Below are positions 16,569 through 23,681 of a stretch of 23,952 nt of DNA, in pieces. Where the stretch lies: assembly GCA_024232355.1 (NCBI GenBank), contig JAAEPW010000271.1, positions 1 to 23,952 of the forward strand, in the 5' to 3' direction. The stretch is from Chloroflexota bacterium. Lineage in GTDB: Bacteria > Chloroflexota > Anaerolineae > B4-G1. How positions within the stretch are numbered: position 1 is the stretch's first letter; each line of letters begins with the position of its first letter. A program made the translations under genes and the position numbers. A model generated the notes under the pieces. The model was given only the letters and a program-made list of their open reading frames with translations. It was not told the DNA's origin and ran no database searches.

Positions 16569-16635
16569 ACATCGGCTTTGCCAGTGGACAAAACCCGACG
16601 TCCAAACACAGATCCAGAACACTGCCCCCGCCCAA

Positions 16636-17085
16636 ATGCGTATTCCGATGAAATCGACCACGAGTTCCGGGCATGCCGACCACCGGTCGGAGGTTATAGT
16701 CGGCGGGAGAATCTCTTCCCCAACCGCTACTTCAGAATCTATACCGTATACTACCCCAATATCTCAAGAGCCTGCCCAATTTGTGACCATCACCCATCCA
16801 TATCATCCGCTGTATGGGCAACAGGTCAAGGTTATCCGGGTTTGCCGAGGGGCTGACCCAGACATCACCGTCCAATTTCCTGACGGTCTCCACGTCGTCG
16901 TGGCTATGAGCTGGACCGATTACGTTGCTCCACAAGGTTTCGGCTCTTCGCTTGCCCCACCACACTTGTTGGATTTCAGTGGCTTGCGCCAGACCGTACG
17001 ACTTGTCGCTCGTATGCGCCAGGAGGGACGTTATCCCATAGACAGAGACAAGATTTGCACCTCCAGTGACAAGAGTTACGATTGA
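16636..17085 (+). CDS. DUF5372 / Y4bD-Y4pK-like recombinase-associated protein
   Basis: 149 residues from ATG 16636; the first 50 residues are low-complexity and no ribosome binding site is evident, so the true start may be ATG 16648 or elsewhere. The conserved part begins FVTITHPYHPLYGQQVKVIR and continues DITVQFPDG and SWTDYV, the signature I associate with the DUF5372 / Y4bD family. Biochemical function is unknown; members travel with large serine recombinases. It ends 43 bp before the small ORF. No catalytic motif is seen. The fold may be a small beta-barrel that binds nucleic acid, but that is speculation. Confidence 0.65.
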   Translation: MRIPMKSTTSSGHADHRSEVIVGGRISSPTATSESIPYTTPISQEPAQFVTITHPYHPLYGQQVKVIRVCRGADPDITVQFPDGLHVVVAMSWTDYVAPQGFGSSLAPPHLLDFSGLRQTVRLVARMRQEGRYPIDRDKICTSSDKSYD

Positions 17086-17128
17086 GCTGCTGTCGTTCGC
17101 TCGATCAATTACACAAGGAGGTGTATCA

Positions 17129-17326
17129 ATGCTTCACCAAGTATCGTCCGTTGACCATCACATATCACCGGCCCAAGTTTGGATACGTCTGACCACTGAC
17201 TGTCGAACACGGGCAATCCATCTCATGGCGCGACTGGCTTTCAAGCTTGTGGCCGCTCAATCAGATTTGCTTATCAAGGAGTTCGATCATGTTGTCCCCG
17301 TTCGCCACACACAAGATTCGGTCTGA
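17129..17326 (+). CDS. Small 65-aa protein of unknown function, between DUF5372 and recombinase genes
   Basis: ATG 17129 has AAGGAGGT 6 nt upstream, the best ribosome binding site in this cluster, which is why I prefer it to an upstream in-frame start at 17066. The product has a helical, Ala/Leu-rich centre (IHLMARLAFKLVAAQSDLLI) and no recognised domain. It overlaps the recombinase start by 38 nt, which implies coupled translation. By position it may correspond to the small proteins of y4b-type clusters and could be a directionality or delivery factor; this is inference. Confidence 0.6.
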   Translation: MLHQVSSVDHHISPAQVWIRLTTDCRTRAIHLMARLAFKLVAAQSDLLIKEFDHVVPVRHTQDSV

Positions 17327-19382
17327 ACATCTTACGAAATTGGCCTTGATCTACATCCGCCAGTCCACTCTGGCTCAAGTTATCAAGAACATCGGCAGTA
17401 AAACTCGCCAATACAACCTTGTCCAGCGCGCACTTGACTTGGGCTGGACACAAGAGCAGATCGTGGTCATCGACCAAGATCAAGGGCTCTCCGGCGTTTC
17501 TGCCAATGACCGAGAGGGATTTCAATTCACGATCGCCCAAGCTGGTCTGGGGCGCGTTGGGGCCGTGTTTAGCCTGGAAGTCTCTCGTCTGTCACGTTCG
17601 TGCAGCGATTGGCATCGTCTTATCGAGATCTGCGCCCTGACCAACACCCTGGTTATCGATGAAGAGAATGTGTACGATCCCACTCAGTACGATGACAGCT
17701 TGATTCTGGACATCAAGGGTACTATGGGTGCGGCTGAACTCCACTGGCTGCGCAATCGTCTCTTGGGCGGCAAGTTGGAAAAGGCCCGGCAAGGCAAGCT
17801 GCGCTTACCTCTGCCGACAGGCCTAATCTACGACTCCGCAGGGCAAACAATTTTCGACCCCGATGAAGAGGTTCGACGAGCCGTGAGGCTCGTTCTCGAC
17901 CTGTTCGATGAGCTGGGATCGGCTATGGCAGTGGTCAGGCACTTTGCGACCCATCAGATTCTCTTTCCCACCCGATACTGTGGCAGCGTTCAAGACAGTG
18001 AGTTGACCTGGAAGCCCTTGAGTCACCGTCGGGTTTTGGATATCCTGCACAACCCAGCCTACGCAGGCGCCTACGCCTATGGTCGAACTCAAGCGCATAT
18101 TACGATTCTGCCTGGTGAGACAACTCGTACCGAAAAGCGTACCCGGTGCCTCAATCCTGACGATTGGTCCACTCTCATACTCGACGCTCACCCTGGATAC
18201 ATCACTTGGGACCAGTTTCTGCGCAACCAACAACAACTCGATGATAATCGTCCCTGCCGGGCCAAGGATCACCGGGGAGCAGCCCGAGAGGGAGCAGCAC
18301 TCCTGCAAGGTATCGTACTGTGTGGCCGCTGTGGCCGACGGATGACGATCCGCTATCTAGACGATGGAATCACGCCCGTCTACAGATGTTCAGGTGCATC
18401 CCGTCAGTTTGGCGGCCCAACCTGTCAATCTCTCCGTGGCGATGATGTGGATGCAGCAGTGGCTCAGGTCTTTCTGGAAGCGATGCAACCTGCTCAGTTA
18501 GAAGTGTCCATAGCTGCTCTGGAGCAAGTTGAAGCCCGCGCCTGTCAAATCGATCAGCAGTGGCAACTCCGCATCGAACGCGCTCAATACGAAGCCGATC
18601 TGGCGCGGAGGCGTTTCTTCGCCGTCGAGCCCGAGAATCGACTCGTTGCCCGTAGTCTGGAACGGGACTGGAACGAGAAACTGGGCGGGATTGAGCGCCT
18701 GGAACGCGAATATGCGACGTCACCCAGGCCAACAGCCCTTCTCGTCAGTCCCGAGGAACGAGAGCGCATTCTAGCTCTAGCTCAAGACCTGCCAACAATC
18801 TGGCACGCATCCACCACCACTCACGTCGAGCGCAAGCAGCTTTTGCGCTTCCTGATCAAAGACGTGACTCTCACCAGGCGGGAGACAACCATCCACATTG
18901 GTATCCGCTGGCAAACAGGGGCCCTTACTGATCTGGAAATCCCTCGCCCGAAACGAGCCGGTGAGGCCCGACGCACCGATCCCACTGTTGTCGACCGTGT
19001 TCGCGAATTGGCTCCCACTCACACCGATCGCCAGATTGCGGCACTTCTCAATCAGGAAGGTCTCATCACTGGTCAGGGCAAACCCTTCACCAATGTTAAA
19101 GTACGGTGGGTACGCCGTGTTTATAACATTCCCACTGGTTGTCCAGAGGCTCCCTCTGCTTGTCCCAACGGTCAGCGCGGTGACGGACGTTATTCAACCC
19201 AGGCTGCGGCCGAGTTGTTGAACGTTAGCGAGTCCACTATTGGCAATTGGTGCAAGTCCGGCCGTTTGGACGGTGTTCAGATAGTTCCCAGCGGCCCCAG
19301 ATGGATCAAATTGACGCCGGAGATCATCACCGAGTTGCGCAAACCGGTTCAGCGAAGCCAATCACGTCGTTCGTCAAAATGA
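17289..19382 (+). CDS. Large serine recombinase (Y4bA/Y4pH-like), ~697 aa
   Basis: ATG 17289 is preceded by AAGGAG with 7-nt spacing; an upstream in-frame ATG at 17247 is less likely. The resolvase catalytic domain contains LALIYIRQST (nucleophile Ser26) and SLEVSRLSR (arginines of the active site). The recombinase domain follows, then a zinc ribbon starting CGRCG (Cys345, Cys348, with later Cys pair in YRCSG and PTCQS), a coiled-coil segment (about 415-490), a helix-turn-helix (DRQIAALLNQEGL) and a second C-terminal excisionase/MerR-like helix-turn-helix (QAAAELLNVSESTIGNWCKSGRL). It catalyses site-specific strand exchange through a Ser-DNA link. The extra C-terminal DNA-binding domains fit Y4bA-type proteins rather than phage integrases. 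It appears intact. Confidence 0.85.
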   Translation: MLSPFATHKIRSEHLTKLALIYIRQSTLAQVIKNIGSKTRQYNLVQRALDLGWTQEQIVVIDQDQGLSGVSANDREGFQFTIAQAGLGRVGAVFSLEVSRLSRSCSDWHRLIEICALTNTLVIDEENVYDPTQYDDSLILDIKGTMGAAELHWLRNRLLGGKLEKARQGKLRLPLPTGLIYDSAGQTIFDPDEEVRRAVRLVLDLFDELGSAMAVVRHFATHQILFPTRYCGSVQDSELTWKPLSHRRVLDILHNPAYAGAYAYGRTQAHITILPGETTRTEKRTRCLNPDDWSTLILDAHPGYITWDQFLRNQQQLDDNRPCRAKDHRGAAREGAALLQGIVLCGRCGRRMTIRYLDDGITPVYRCSGASRQFGGPTCQSLRGDDVDAAVAQVFLEAMQPAQLEVSIAALEQVEARACQIDQQWQLRIERAQYEADLARRRFFAVEPENRLVARSLERDWNEKLGGIERLEREYATSPRPTALLVSPEERERILALAQDLPTIWHASTTTHVERKQLLRFLIKDVTLTRRETTIHIGIRWQTGALTDLEIPRPKRAGEARRTDPTVVDRVRELAPTHTDRQIAALLNQEGLITGQGKPFTNVKVRWVRRVYNIPTGCPEAPSACPNGQRGDGRYSTQAAAELLNVSESTIGNWCKSGRLDGVQIVPSGPRWIKLTPEIITELRKPVQRSQSRRSSK

Positions 19383-19473
19383 TCAATTGGTGATATACTG
19401 GGTGAGCCAAGCTACCTGCCCAGGCAAGAATTCCACAGCCCGTTGTAGGAGGTGCAGTGTGAGCGCTACATCA

Positions 19474-19508
19474 GAACCGTGCGTGAGTCTTTCGGCCTCA
19501 CACGGCTC
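19474..19508 (-). ncRNA. Second group II intron domain V (remnant or outer intron)
   Basis: On the - strand a 35-nt hairpin begins GAGCCGTGTGAGGCCGAAAG and ends CACGCACGGTTC: the conserved domain V form (GAGCCGU… GAAA-type tetraloop …ACGGUUC). It lies about 180 nt downstream of the 3' end of the RT-containing intron, so it belongs to a different intron copy. A possible domain VI follows (from about 19470 down to 19435), ending near CTCCTACAAC. Confidence 0.75.
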
Positions 19509-19751
19509 CTCAATACACGAGCCTATTTCATAGGCACTCCATTGGAGCGATTACTCGTCTCCAGAGCTTGGTATATGTGCAGTCAGGGTTGGACTCGCGT
19601 CCGGCCTTCAGTACGCCAGGACACCCTGTGTCCATTAGCGCCCGTCTAAGACCCAGACTCCTTCTGTACCCGTACCTTCTCGTGGTTATAGTAAGCACAG
19701 GACGCACCTTCCGGCCTTACGACCGATGTGTTTTCCCATACTCCTACTGCC

Positions 19752-19785
19752 GAACCGTGCGTGCGAGTTTCCCTGCACACGGCTC
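19752..19785 (-). ncRNA. Group II intron domain V (catalytic hairpin) of the RT-containing intron
   Basis: The 34-nt hairpin on the - strand opens GAGCCGTGTGCAGGGAAACT and closes GCACGCACGGTTC. It follows the RT/HNH gene directly and is followed by a domain VI-like helix (outer pairs AGTAGG/CTTACT) ending at about 19688. Confidence 0.85.
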
Positions 19786-19812
19786 TAGGCAAGATGGCGT
19801 TCCCGTTTGCGT

Positions 19813-20912
19813 TCAGTCAGCTCGCTGGATAGCCGTAAGTCGGTAGTGGCAAGGGAGACAAACCGTTTGCAGGTTGTCCACACCGCAACCACCATCAGGG
19901 TCAATGTGATGAGCTTAAAGGTCATTCACATCGCCTTTTTGACGTTGTGACTTGTATCCACAGACTGTACAAGAGTATTTGTCGCGCAGGAACACCACCT
20001 TACGGTTGTGAAAGTATGCTTGATTGTACTTTCCTTTGTTCCAGCGTGACATTCGACCAAGCGTTGCGCCTTCAATGGCCTCGGCGTCGGTGTAGTACTC
20101 GGTTTCCCGTTCGTTCCACCGTGTTTCGTCGTTGAGCAGCCTATACGCTGGCGGTATTCTGCTTCCCCGGAACTTCCAGTATTGACTGGTAGAGATCACT
20201 CCCATAGGCAAAAGTCCTATGCATATCTCTTCGTCAACTTTCACTGAGGGGATTCGCCAGTTGGTATATAGCTTCCAGCGTTGCAGATTCGTACATTCCG
20301 ATATGGGGCGGAAGTACTTTCTATAGTAGCGCGGTTCCCTCCTGGCGTGTACCGTCGTAACATCGCGTAGACCTTCTTGACTGTCCAGTAGCTCATTGCC
20401 GAGAAGGTTTGCTTGGCGTTTCCCCAGCGATGGTAATTCGCCCATCCTGTAATCAGCCAGTTTAGGGCTCTGATTCTTTCTCCTGGTGGTAAGTAGTCCA
20501 GGTTGGGGTGGGTTAGCTCCTTCACCTTTTGCCGATAGGCCCTCACCGACTTTTGTGCTGGCACTTGATACGGCAATGTTTTGTTTGGATTGCTTCTTTG
20601 TTGTCCAATGAAGGTGCGTACACCCAGAAAGTCAAAACCCTCACTCGCGTGTACTATGGTCGTTTTTTCCTCACTGAGGGTCATTCTCAACTCTTGGTCA
20701 ATGTATTCTGTCAGTTCTCCTTTGAGTTCCTCTGCTCTTTCACTCCTGCGCAGCATCGCAATGAAATCGTCGGCGTAGCGGATGTAGCGTACTGAAACAA
20801 ATTCTCCTCTACTCCGCCGTCGGTATCGTTGTACTCCTGTCATTGTGTGAAAGCGGTAATGAAACCACTCATCGAGTCTGTGCATATATACATTTGCCAG
20901 TACAGGAGAGAC
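19813..20912 (-). pseudogene. ltrA: 3' part of group II intron reverse transcriptase/maturase, with frameshift and nonsense mutation
   Basis: Continues the RT from motif 4: VSPVLANVYMHRLDEW, the catalytic YIRYADDFIAM, then LRMTLSEEKTTIVHASEGFDFLG and maturase domain X (LNWLITGWANYHRWGNAKQTF split). Between about 20340 and 20375 the frame shifts: upstream ends …KKVYAMLRRY, downstream resumes ARREPRYYRKYF. A C-terminal HNH endonuclease region begins CTVCGYKS but a TAA at 19915-19917 interrupts it; reading past this stop gives AHHIDPDGGCGVDNLQTV and CLPCH, i.e. the missing HNH core, up to TGA 19813. TAA is one change from CAA (Gln), expected at this place. Three lesions in total (with the insertion), so the protein is not made. 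Confidence 0.85.
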
Positions 20913-20935
20913 CACGCCACCAACAATGTTTCCAA
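20890..20935. other. Left attachment junction (attL) of the serine-recombinase element
   Basis: RT gene sequence runs up to …GGAGAG then AC at 20911-20912, the inferred crossover dinucleotide, and the element arm starts at 20913. The arm 20913-20933 is the imperfect inverted repeat (16 of 21) of the right arm 22972-22992. Confidence 0.75.
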
Positions 20936-21036
20936 AAATGTGATAGACTTCGTGATAAATATAGCGCGCGATCGTTTGCGTCCACAGTATGGAGAAGGCT
21001 TTGCGGGTGCACCGCTAGCATCATCGACTGAAGAGC

Positions 21037-21117
21037 GCCCAAAACCCCTTTAGGGTTCTTCATTTTGCGAGAAACAGCAGGGGCGGGGTTTTGGGCCTTT
21101 TTCAAAAAGCTGTTTCT
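21037..21117 (+). terminator. Leader with terminator-like stem and an interlocking alternative stem
   Basis: Stem A pairs GCCCAAAACCCC (21037-21048) with GGGGTTTTGGGC (21085-21096), a perfect 12-bp match, followed by CTTTTTTC (terminator-like T-run). Stem B pairs AGAAACAGC (21070-21078) with GCTGTTTCT (21109-21117), perfect 9 bp. The two interlock (A-B-A'-B'), so they must either form a pseudoknot or exclude each other. Located between the left end of the element and its first gene, this may end incoming transcription or act as an attenuator. Confidence 0.65.
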
Positions 21118-21154
21118 TGGGAGCAAACGACCGCGCCAAATCAAGGAGTCGAAG

Positions 21155-21349
21155 ATGAGTCGCAGAGGAATGAGAGCAAATCTTCAGGGAGCCAAGCGGG
21201 CATTTGAACCAGATCGTTTGTCGTCTGACAGATTGGCTAACGCTTATGAGAGATTAGTGTCACATCATATCCGCATCACGAGGAAGTTGGGTCGAACACT
21301 AATCCAAGAAAGAAAACAAACAAGGAGTGGAGTGAAAGATGAAATCTAA
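21155..21349 (+). CDS. Small basic 64-aa protein coupled to the recombinase gene
   Basis: ATG 21155 has AAGGAG upstream (6-nt spacing), preferred over in-frame upstream codons that overlap the hairpin leader. The product is strongly basic and helical (MSRRGMRANLQGAKRAF … RITRKLGRTLIQERKQ) with no recognised domain. Its stop overlaps the recombinase start by 11 nt, so both are translated together. Position and charge suggest a DNA-binding accessory such as a recombination directionality factor; that is inference. Confidence 0.6.
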   Translation: MSRRGMRANLQGAKRAFEPDRLSSDRLANAYERLVSHHIRITRKLGRTLIQERKQTRSGVKDEI

Positions 21350-23012
21350 ACAAGTCGCAATCTATGCACGAGTATCGAGTGAGCAACAAGCGGAAGCCGG
21401 TACAATAGAAAGTCAAGTGGCTGCACTACGGGAGCAGATAATCCAGGATGGGTTTACCCTATCCCAGGAGTTGGAATTCATCGATGAAGGGTATAGTGGC
21501 ACCAACCTAATTCGTCCTGGACTAGAACGGCTCCGAGATGTGGCAGCTCTGGATGGTCTTGATCGGCTTTATGTGCATTCTCCCGACCGTTTGGCTCGCA
21601 AGTACGCCTACCAGGTGTTGCTAATGGATGAATTTCAGCAAACAGGTGTCGAGGTAATATTTCTCAACCGAAAGTTGGGACACAGTCCCGAAGACGATCT
21701 GTTGCTACAGGTACAGGGGATGATTGCGGAATATGAACGAGCCAAGATCATGGAACGTAGTCGACGTGGCAAACGTCACGCGGCCCGCAGTGGAGATGTT
21801 GCCGTGCTATCCGGTGCTCCCTATGGGTATCATTACGTCAGTAAGCAGGAAGGAGGTGGGCAAGCTCGCTACGAGGTTATTTCCGAACAAGCGGAGGTAG
21901 TGCAGCAAATCTTCGGGTGGATAGGCCACGAGCGATGCTCGATCGGCGAAGTGTGTCGTCGTCTACAGCAGGCGGAGGTCCGTACCCGCACCGGAAAAAC
22001 TACTTGGGATCGCTCTGCGGTCTGGGGAATGCTCAAAAACCCTGCTTACAAAGGGCTAGCTGCTTTCGGCAAAACCAAAGAAGGTCCAATGCGTCCACAA
22101 CTAAGACCTCAGCGGGGTTGTCCAGAGCATCCCAAACGACCCGGGTCTACTATTGACGTGCCACAGGACAAGTGGATTTACATTCCTGTACCAGCATTGG
22201 TCGATGAGGCGCTGTTTGATGCTGTGCAAGCACAACTGGAGGAAAATCGTCGCCGGGCACGTCAACACCGACGCGGAGCACGATATTTGCTGCAAGGATT
22301 GATGGAATGTGCTCAGTGTCACTATTCGTACTACGGCAAAGGAACGAACAATGGAACAGCTAATGGCAAGCGTCGCTATGCTTATTACCGCTGTATCGGC
22401 ACAGATGCATATCGTTTTGGTGGAGAGCGCGTGTGCGACAATCTTCAAGCGCGCACTGACAAGTTGGATCAGGTAGTCTGGGAAGAGGTCTCGGCTTTGC
22501 TGAGAGATCCTCAGCGCTTGGCTCAAGAGTATCAGCGTCGTTTGCACGCTCCCAACAAGGAAAAGGAAGACCTGCAAGCAATTCAGGCTCAATCTGTTAA
22601 AGTACGTAAAGGTATTGCTCGTTTGATTGATAGCTACACAGCGGGTTACATTGAAAAGTGTGAATTTGAACCTCGCATTCGAAGGCTTCGCCAGCGCCTT
22701 GTAAAACTCCAGGACCAGGAACAACAAGCCGCTACGGAAATGGCGCAGCTAGCAGAGCTACAATCGGCGATTACACATTTGGAAGAGTTTTCATCTCAGG
22801 TGCAGGATAGTCTCGCCACAGCAGATTGGTCTACCAAACGCAACTTGATCCGTACGCTGGTCAAGAAAGTTGAAATTTGCAAAAAAGATGTTAGAATTGT
22901 CTTTCGAGTTATGCCGACCCCTTTTAATAGTAACCTCGGCCGGGGTGATTCAAGCCCCGGCCGAGGCAATTGGCAACATCGTTGGCGGAGTTACGATACT
23001 TCCCTGGGGTGA
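21339..23012 (+). CDS. Large serine recombinase (integrase-type), 557 aa in the integrated form
   Basis: ATG 21339 after AAGGAGTGGAGTGAAAG. Catalytic domain: VAIYARVSSEQQ (nucleophile Ser13), SPDRLARK (Arg84, Arg87), YERAKIMERSRRG (Glu132, Arg134). Recombinase domain about 155-305, zinc ribbon with C324, C327, C352 and C366, then a coiled coil (about 395-500) typical of large serine integrases, and a C-terminal tail. Length (about 550) is normal. The gene crosses the right end of its own element: residues 553-557 and the stop come from the host RT gene. A perfect GC-rich inverted repeat lies in codons just before the end. The gene appears intact and is the only enzyme of the element. Confidence 0.9.
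   Translation: MKSKQVAIYARVSSEQQAEAGTIESQVAALREQIIQDGFTLSQELEFIDEGYSGTNLIRPGLERLRDVAALDGLDRLYVHSPDRLARKYAYQVLLMDEFQQTGVEVIFLNRKLGHSPEDDLLLQVQGMIAEYERAKIMERSRRGKRHAARSGDVAVLSGAPYGYHYVSKQEGGGQARYEVISEQAEVVQQIFGWIGHERCSIGEVCRRLQQAEVRTRTGKTTWDRSAVWGMLKNPAYKGLAAFGKTKEGPMRPQLRPQRGCPEHPKRPGSTIDVPQDKWIYIPVPALVDEALFDAVQAQLEENRRRARQHRRGARYLLQGLMECAQCHYSYYGKGTNNGTANGKRRYAYYRCIGTDAYRFGGERVCDNLQARTDKLDQVVWEEVSALLRDPQRLAQEYQRRLHAPNKEKEDLQAIQAQSVKVRKGIARLIDSYTAGYIEKCEFEPRIRRLRQRLVKLQDQEQQAATEMAQLAELQSAITHLEEFSSQVQDSLATADWSTKRNLIRTLVKKVEICKKDVRIVFRVMPTPFNSNLGRGDSSPGRGNWQHRWRSYDTSLG
22934..22966 (+). repeat. Perfect 12-bp GC-rich inverted repeat inside the end of the recombinase gene
   Basis: CCTCGGCCGGGG (22934-22945), 9-nt loop, CCCCGGCCGAGG (22955-22966). 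No T-run follows. It lies 6 nt inside the right att arm and encodes Gly/Arg/Ser/Pro residues; it may be a transcription-ending hairpin or an accessory recombinase site. Confidence 0.75.
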
Positions 23013-23015
23013 TCC
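22970..23015. other. Right attachment junction (attR) of the serine-recombinase element
   Basis: Element arm 22972-22992, crossover AC at 22993-22994, then RT gene sequence from 22995 (reading …GGAAGTATC on the - strand). The recombinase stop codon, 23010-23012, lies in the host part. Confidence 0.75.
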
Positions 23016-23681
23016 TACGGTTGTCTCCGCGTATTGCAGGTTATCTAGGACGCCGGTCCGTAGCATCTTCCATATGAGTGCCAGGAGCCGTTTGTCCAGG
23101 ATACGACGCCGCAGTTGTCGCATGAGCACTCCGTGATGGATGTTCCCGAAGCAGTTTGCGATATCGCCCTCGATAATTGTGTAGTATTGGCTATGTGGTA
23201 ACAAGTAGCGGTACGTTTCCGCCAATGCGTCCCACGTGCACTGGTTGGGCCTAAACCCATAGGAGCACGGTAGGAACGTTGCCTCAAAAATTGGTTCTAT
23301 AAGCATCTTGACCATCTGTTGAACAACTCGGTCCTTGATGGTCGAAATGCCTAGTGGCCGTTTCTTGCCGTTGGATTTTGGGATGTACGTTCGACGCACT
23401 GGCGCAGGGTGATAGGTTTGTGTTCTTAGCTCATCCAAGATGGATTTCGCTAATTCTATACGCTTGTCCCTTTCCAGATAATCGCCTCGCTTCTTTCCAT
23501 CTATTCCAGCGGTGCGGCTTCCTCGGTTGCGCAGAATCTTGTCCATCGCAGCCTCTACCCACTCTGTTCTGGTCATATACTTGTACAGTCGCTTGAACCG
23601 GATTTCCGGTTCGTTGCCGGCCTTTGCATAGAGCATCACTTGGATTCTCTGCACTTCCCCATCTACGAATGTATCCATCAT
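22995..23681 (-). pseudogene. ltrA: 5' part of group II intron reverse transcriptase/maturase, cut by the recombinase element
   Basis: 229 codons from ATG 23681 (a second ATG follows directly), with AGGAGG at 23688-23693. Contains RT-0 to RT-4 signatures: RNRGSRTAGIDG, RPLGISTIKDRVVQQ, CSYGFRPN, IIEGDIANCFGNI (motif A Asp present, though the usual FDNI is FGNI), and TTVGSPQGSI, where the insertion falls. Read on into the element, the frame would add about 15 unrelated residues before a stop. The rest of the gene is at 19813-20912. Confidence 0.88.

Larger units (their letters stand above)
16636..19382 (+). mobile_element. y4bA–y4bD-like mobile gene cluster with large serine recombinase (ends not defined)
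   Basis: Three + strand genes (DUF5372-type protein, 65-aa ORF, ~697-aa serine recombinase) in the order seen in repeated clusters such as y4bD/y4pK to y4bA/y4pH of Rhizobium sp. NGR234 (recalled, not searched). Strand and context differ from the CHAT block on its left and the intron on its right. I could not identify terminal repeats or attachment sites, so the limits given are those of the genes only. Confidence 0.55.
20913..22994 (+). mobile_element. 2.08-kb serine-recombinase mobile element inserted in the RT gene
   Basis: Contains only a noncoding leader, a 64-aa ORF and a large serine recombinase. Deleting 20913-22994 joins the flanking DNA into a perfect RT frame: …GSPQGSIV-SPVLANVY…, with codon GTC for Val formed across the junction. 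Both ends share AC (20911-20912 and 22993-22994) and the inner arms are inverted repeats, as expected for attP halves of a serine integrase. No target duplication beyond the dinucleotide is seen. Confidence 0.85.

Noticed and set aside
17247..17288. ATG 17247 as recombinase start
   Set aside because: No ribosome binding site; ATG 17289 has AAGGAG at ideal distance and the added residues are not recombinase-like.
20829..21053. Separate 74-aa gene at the left end of the recombinase element
   Set aside because: No ribosome binding site and its first third lies in the RT gene. It is better explained as the continuation of the recombinase frame in the circular element.
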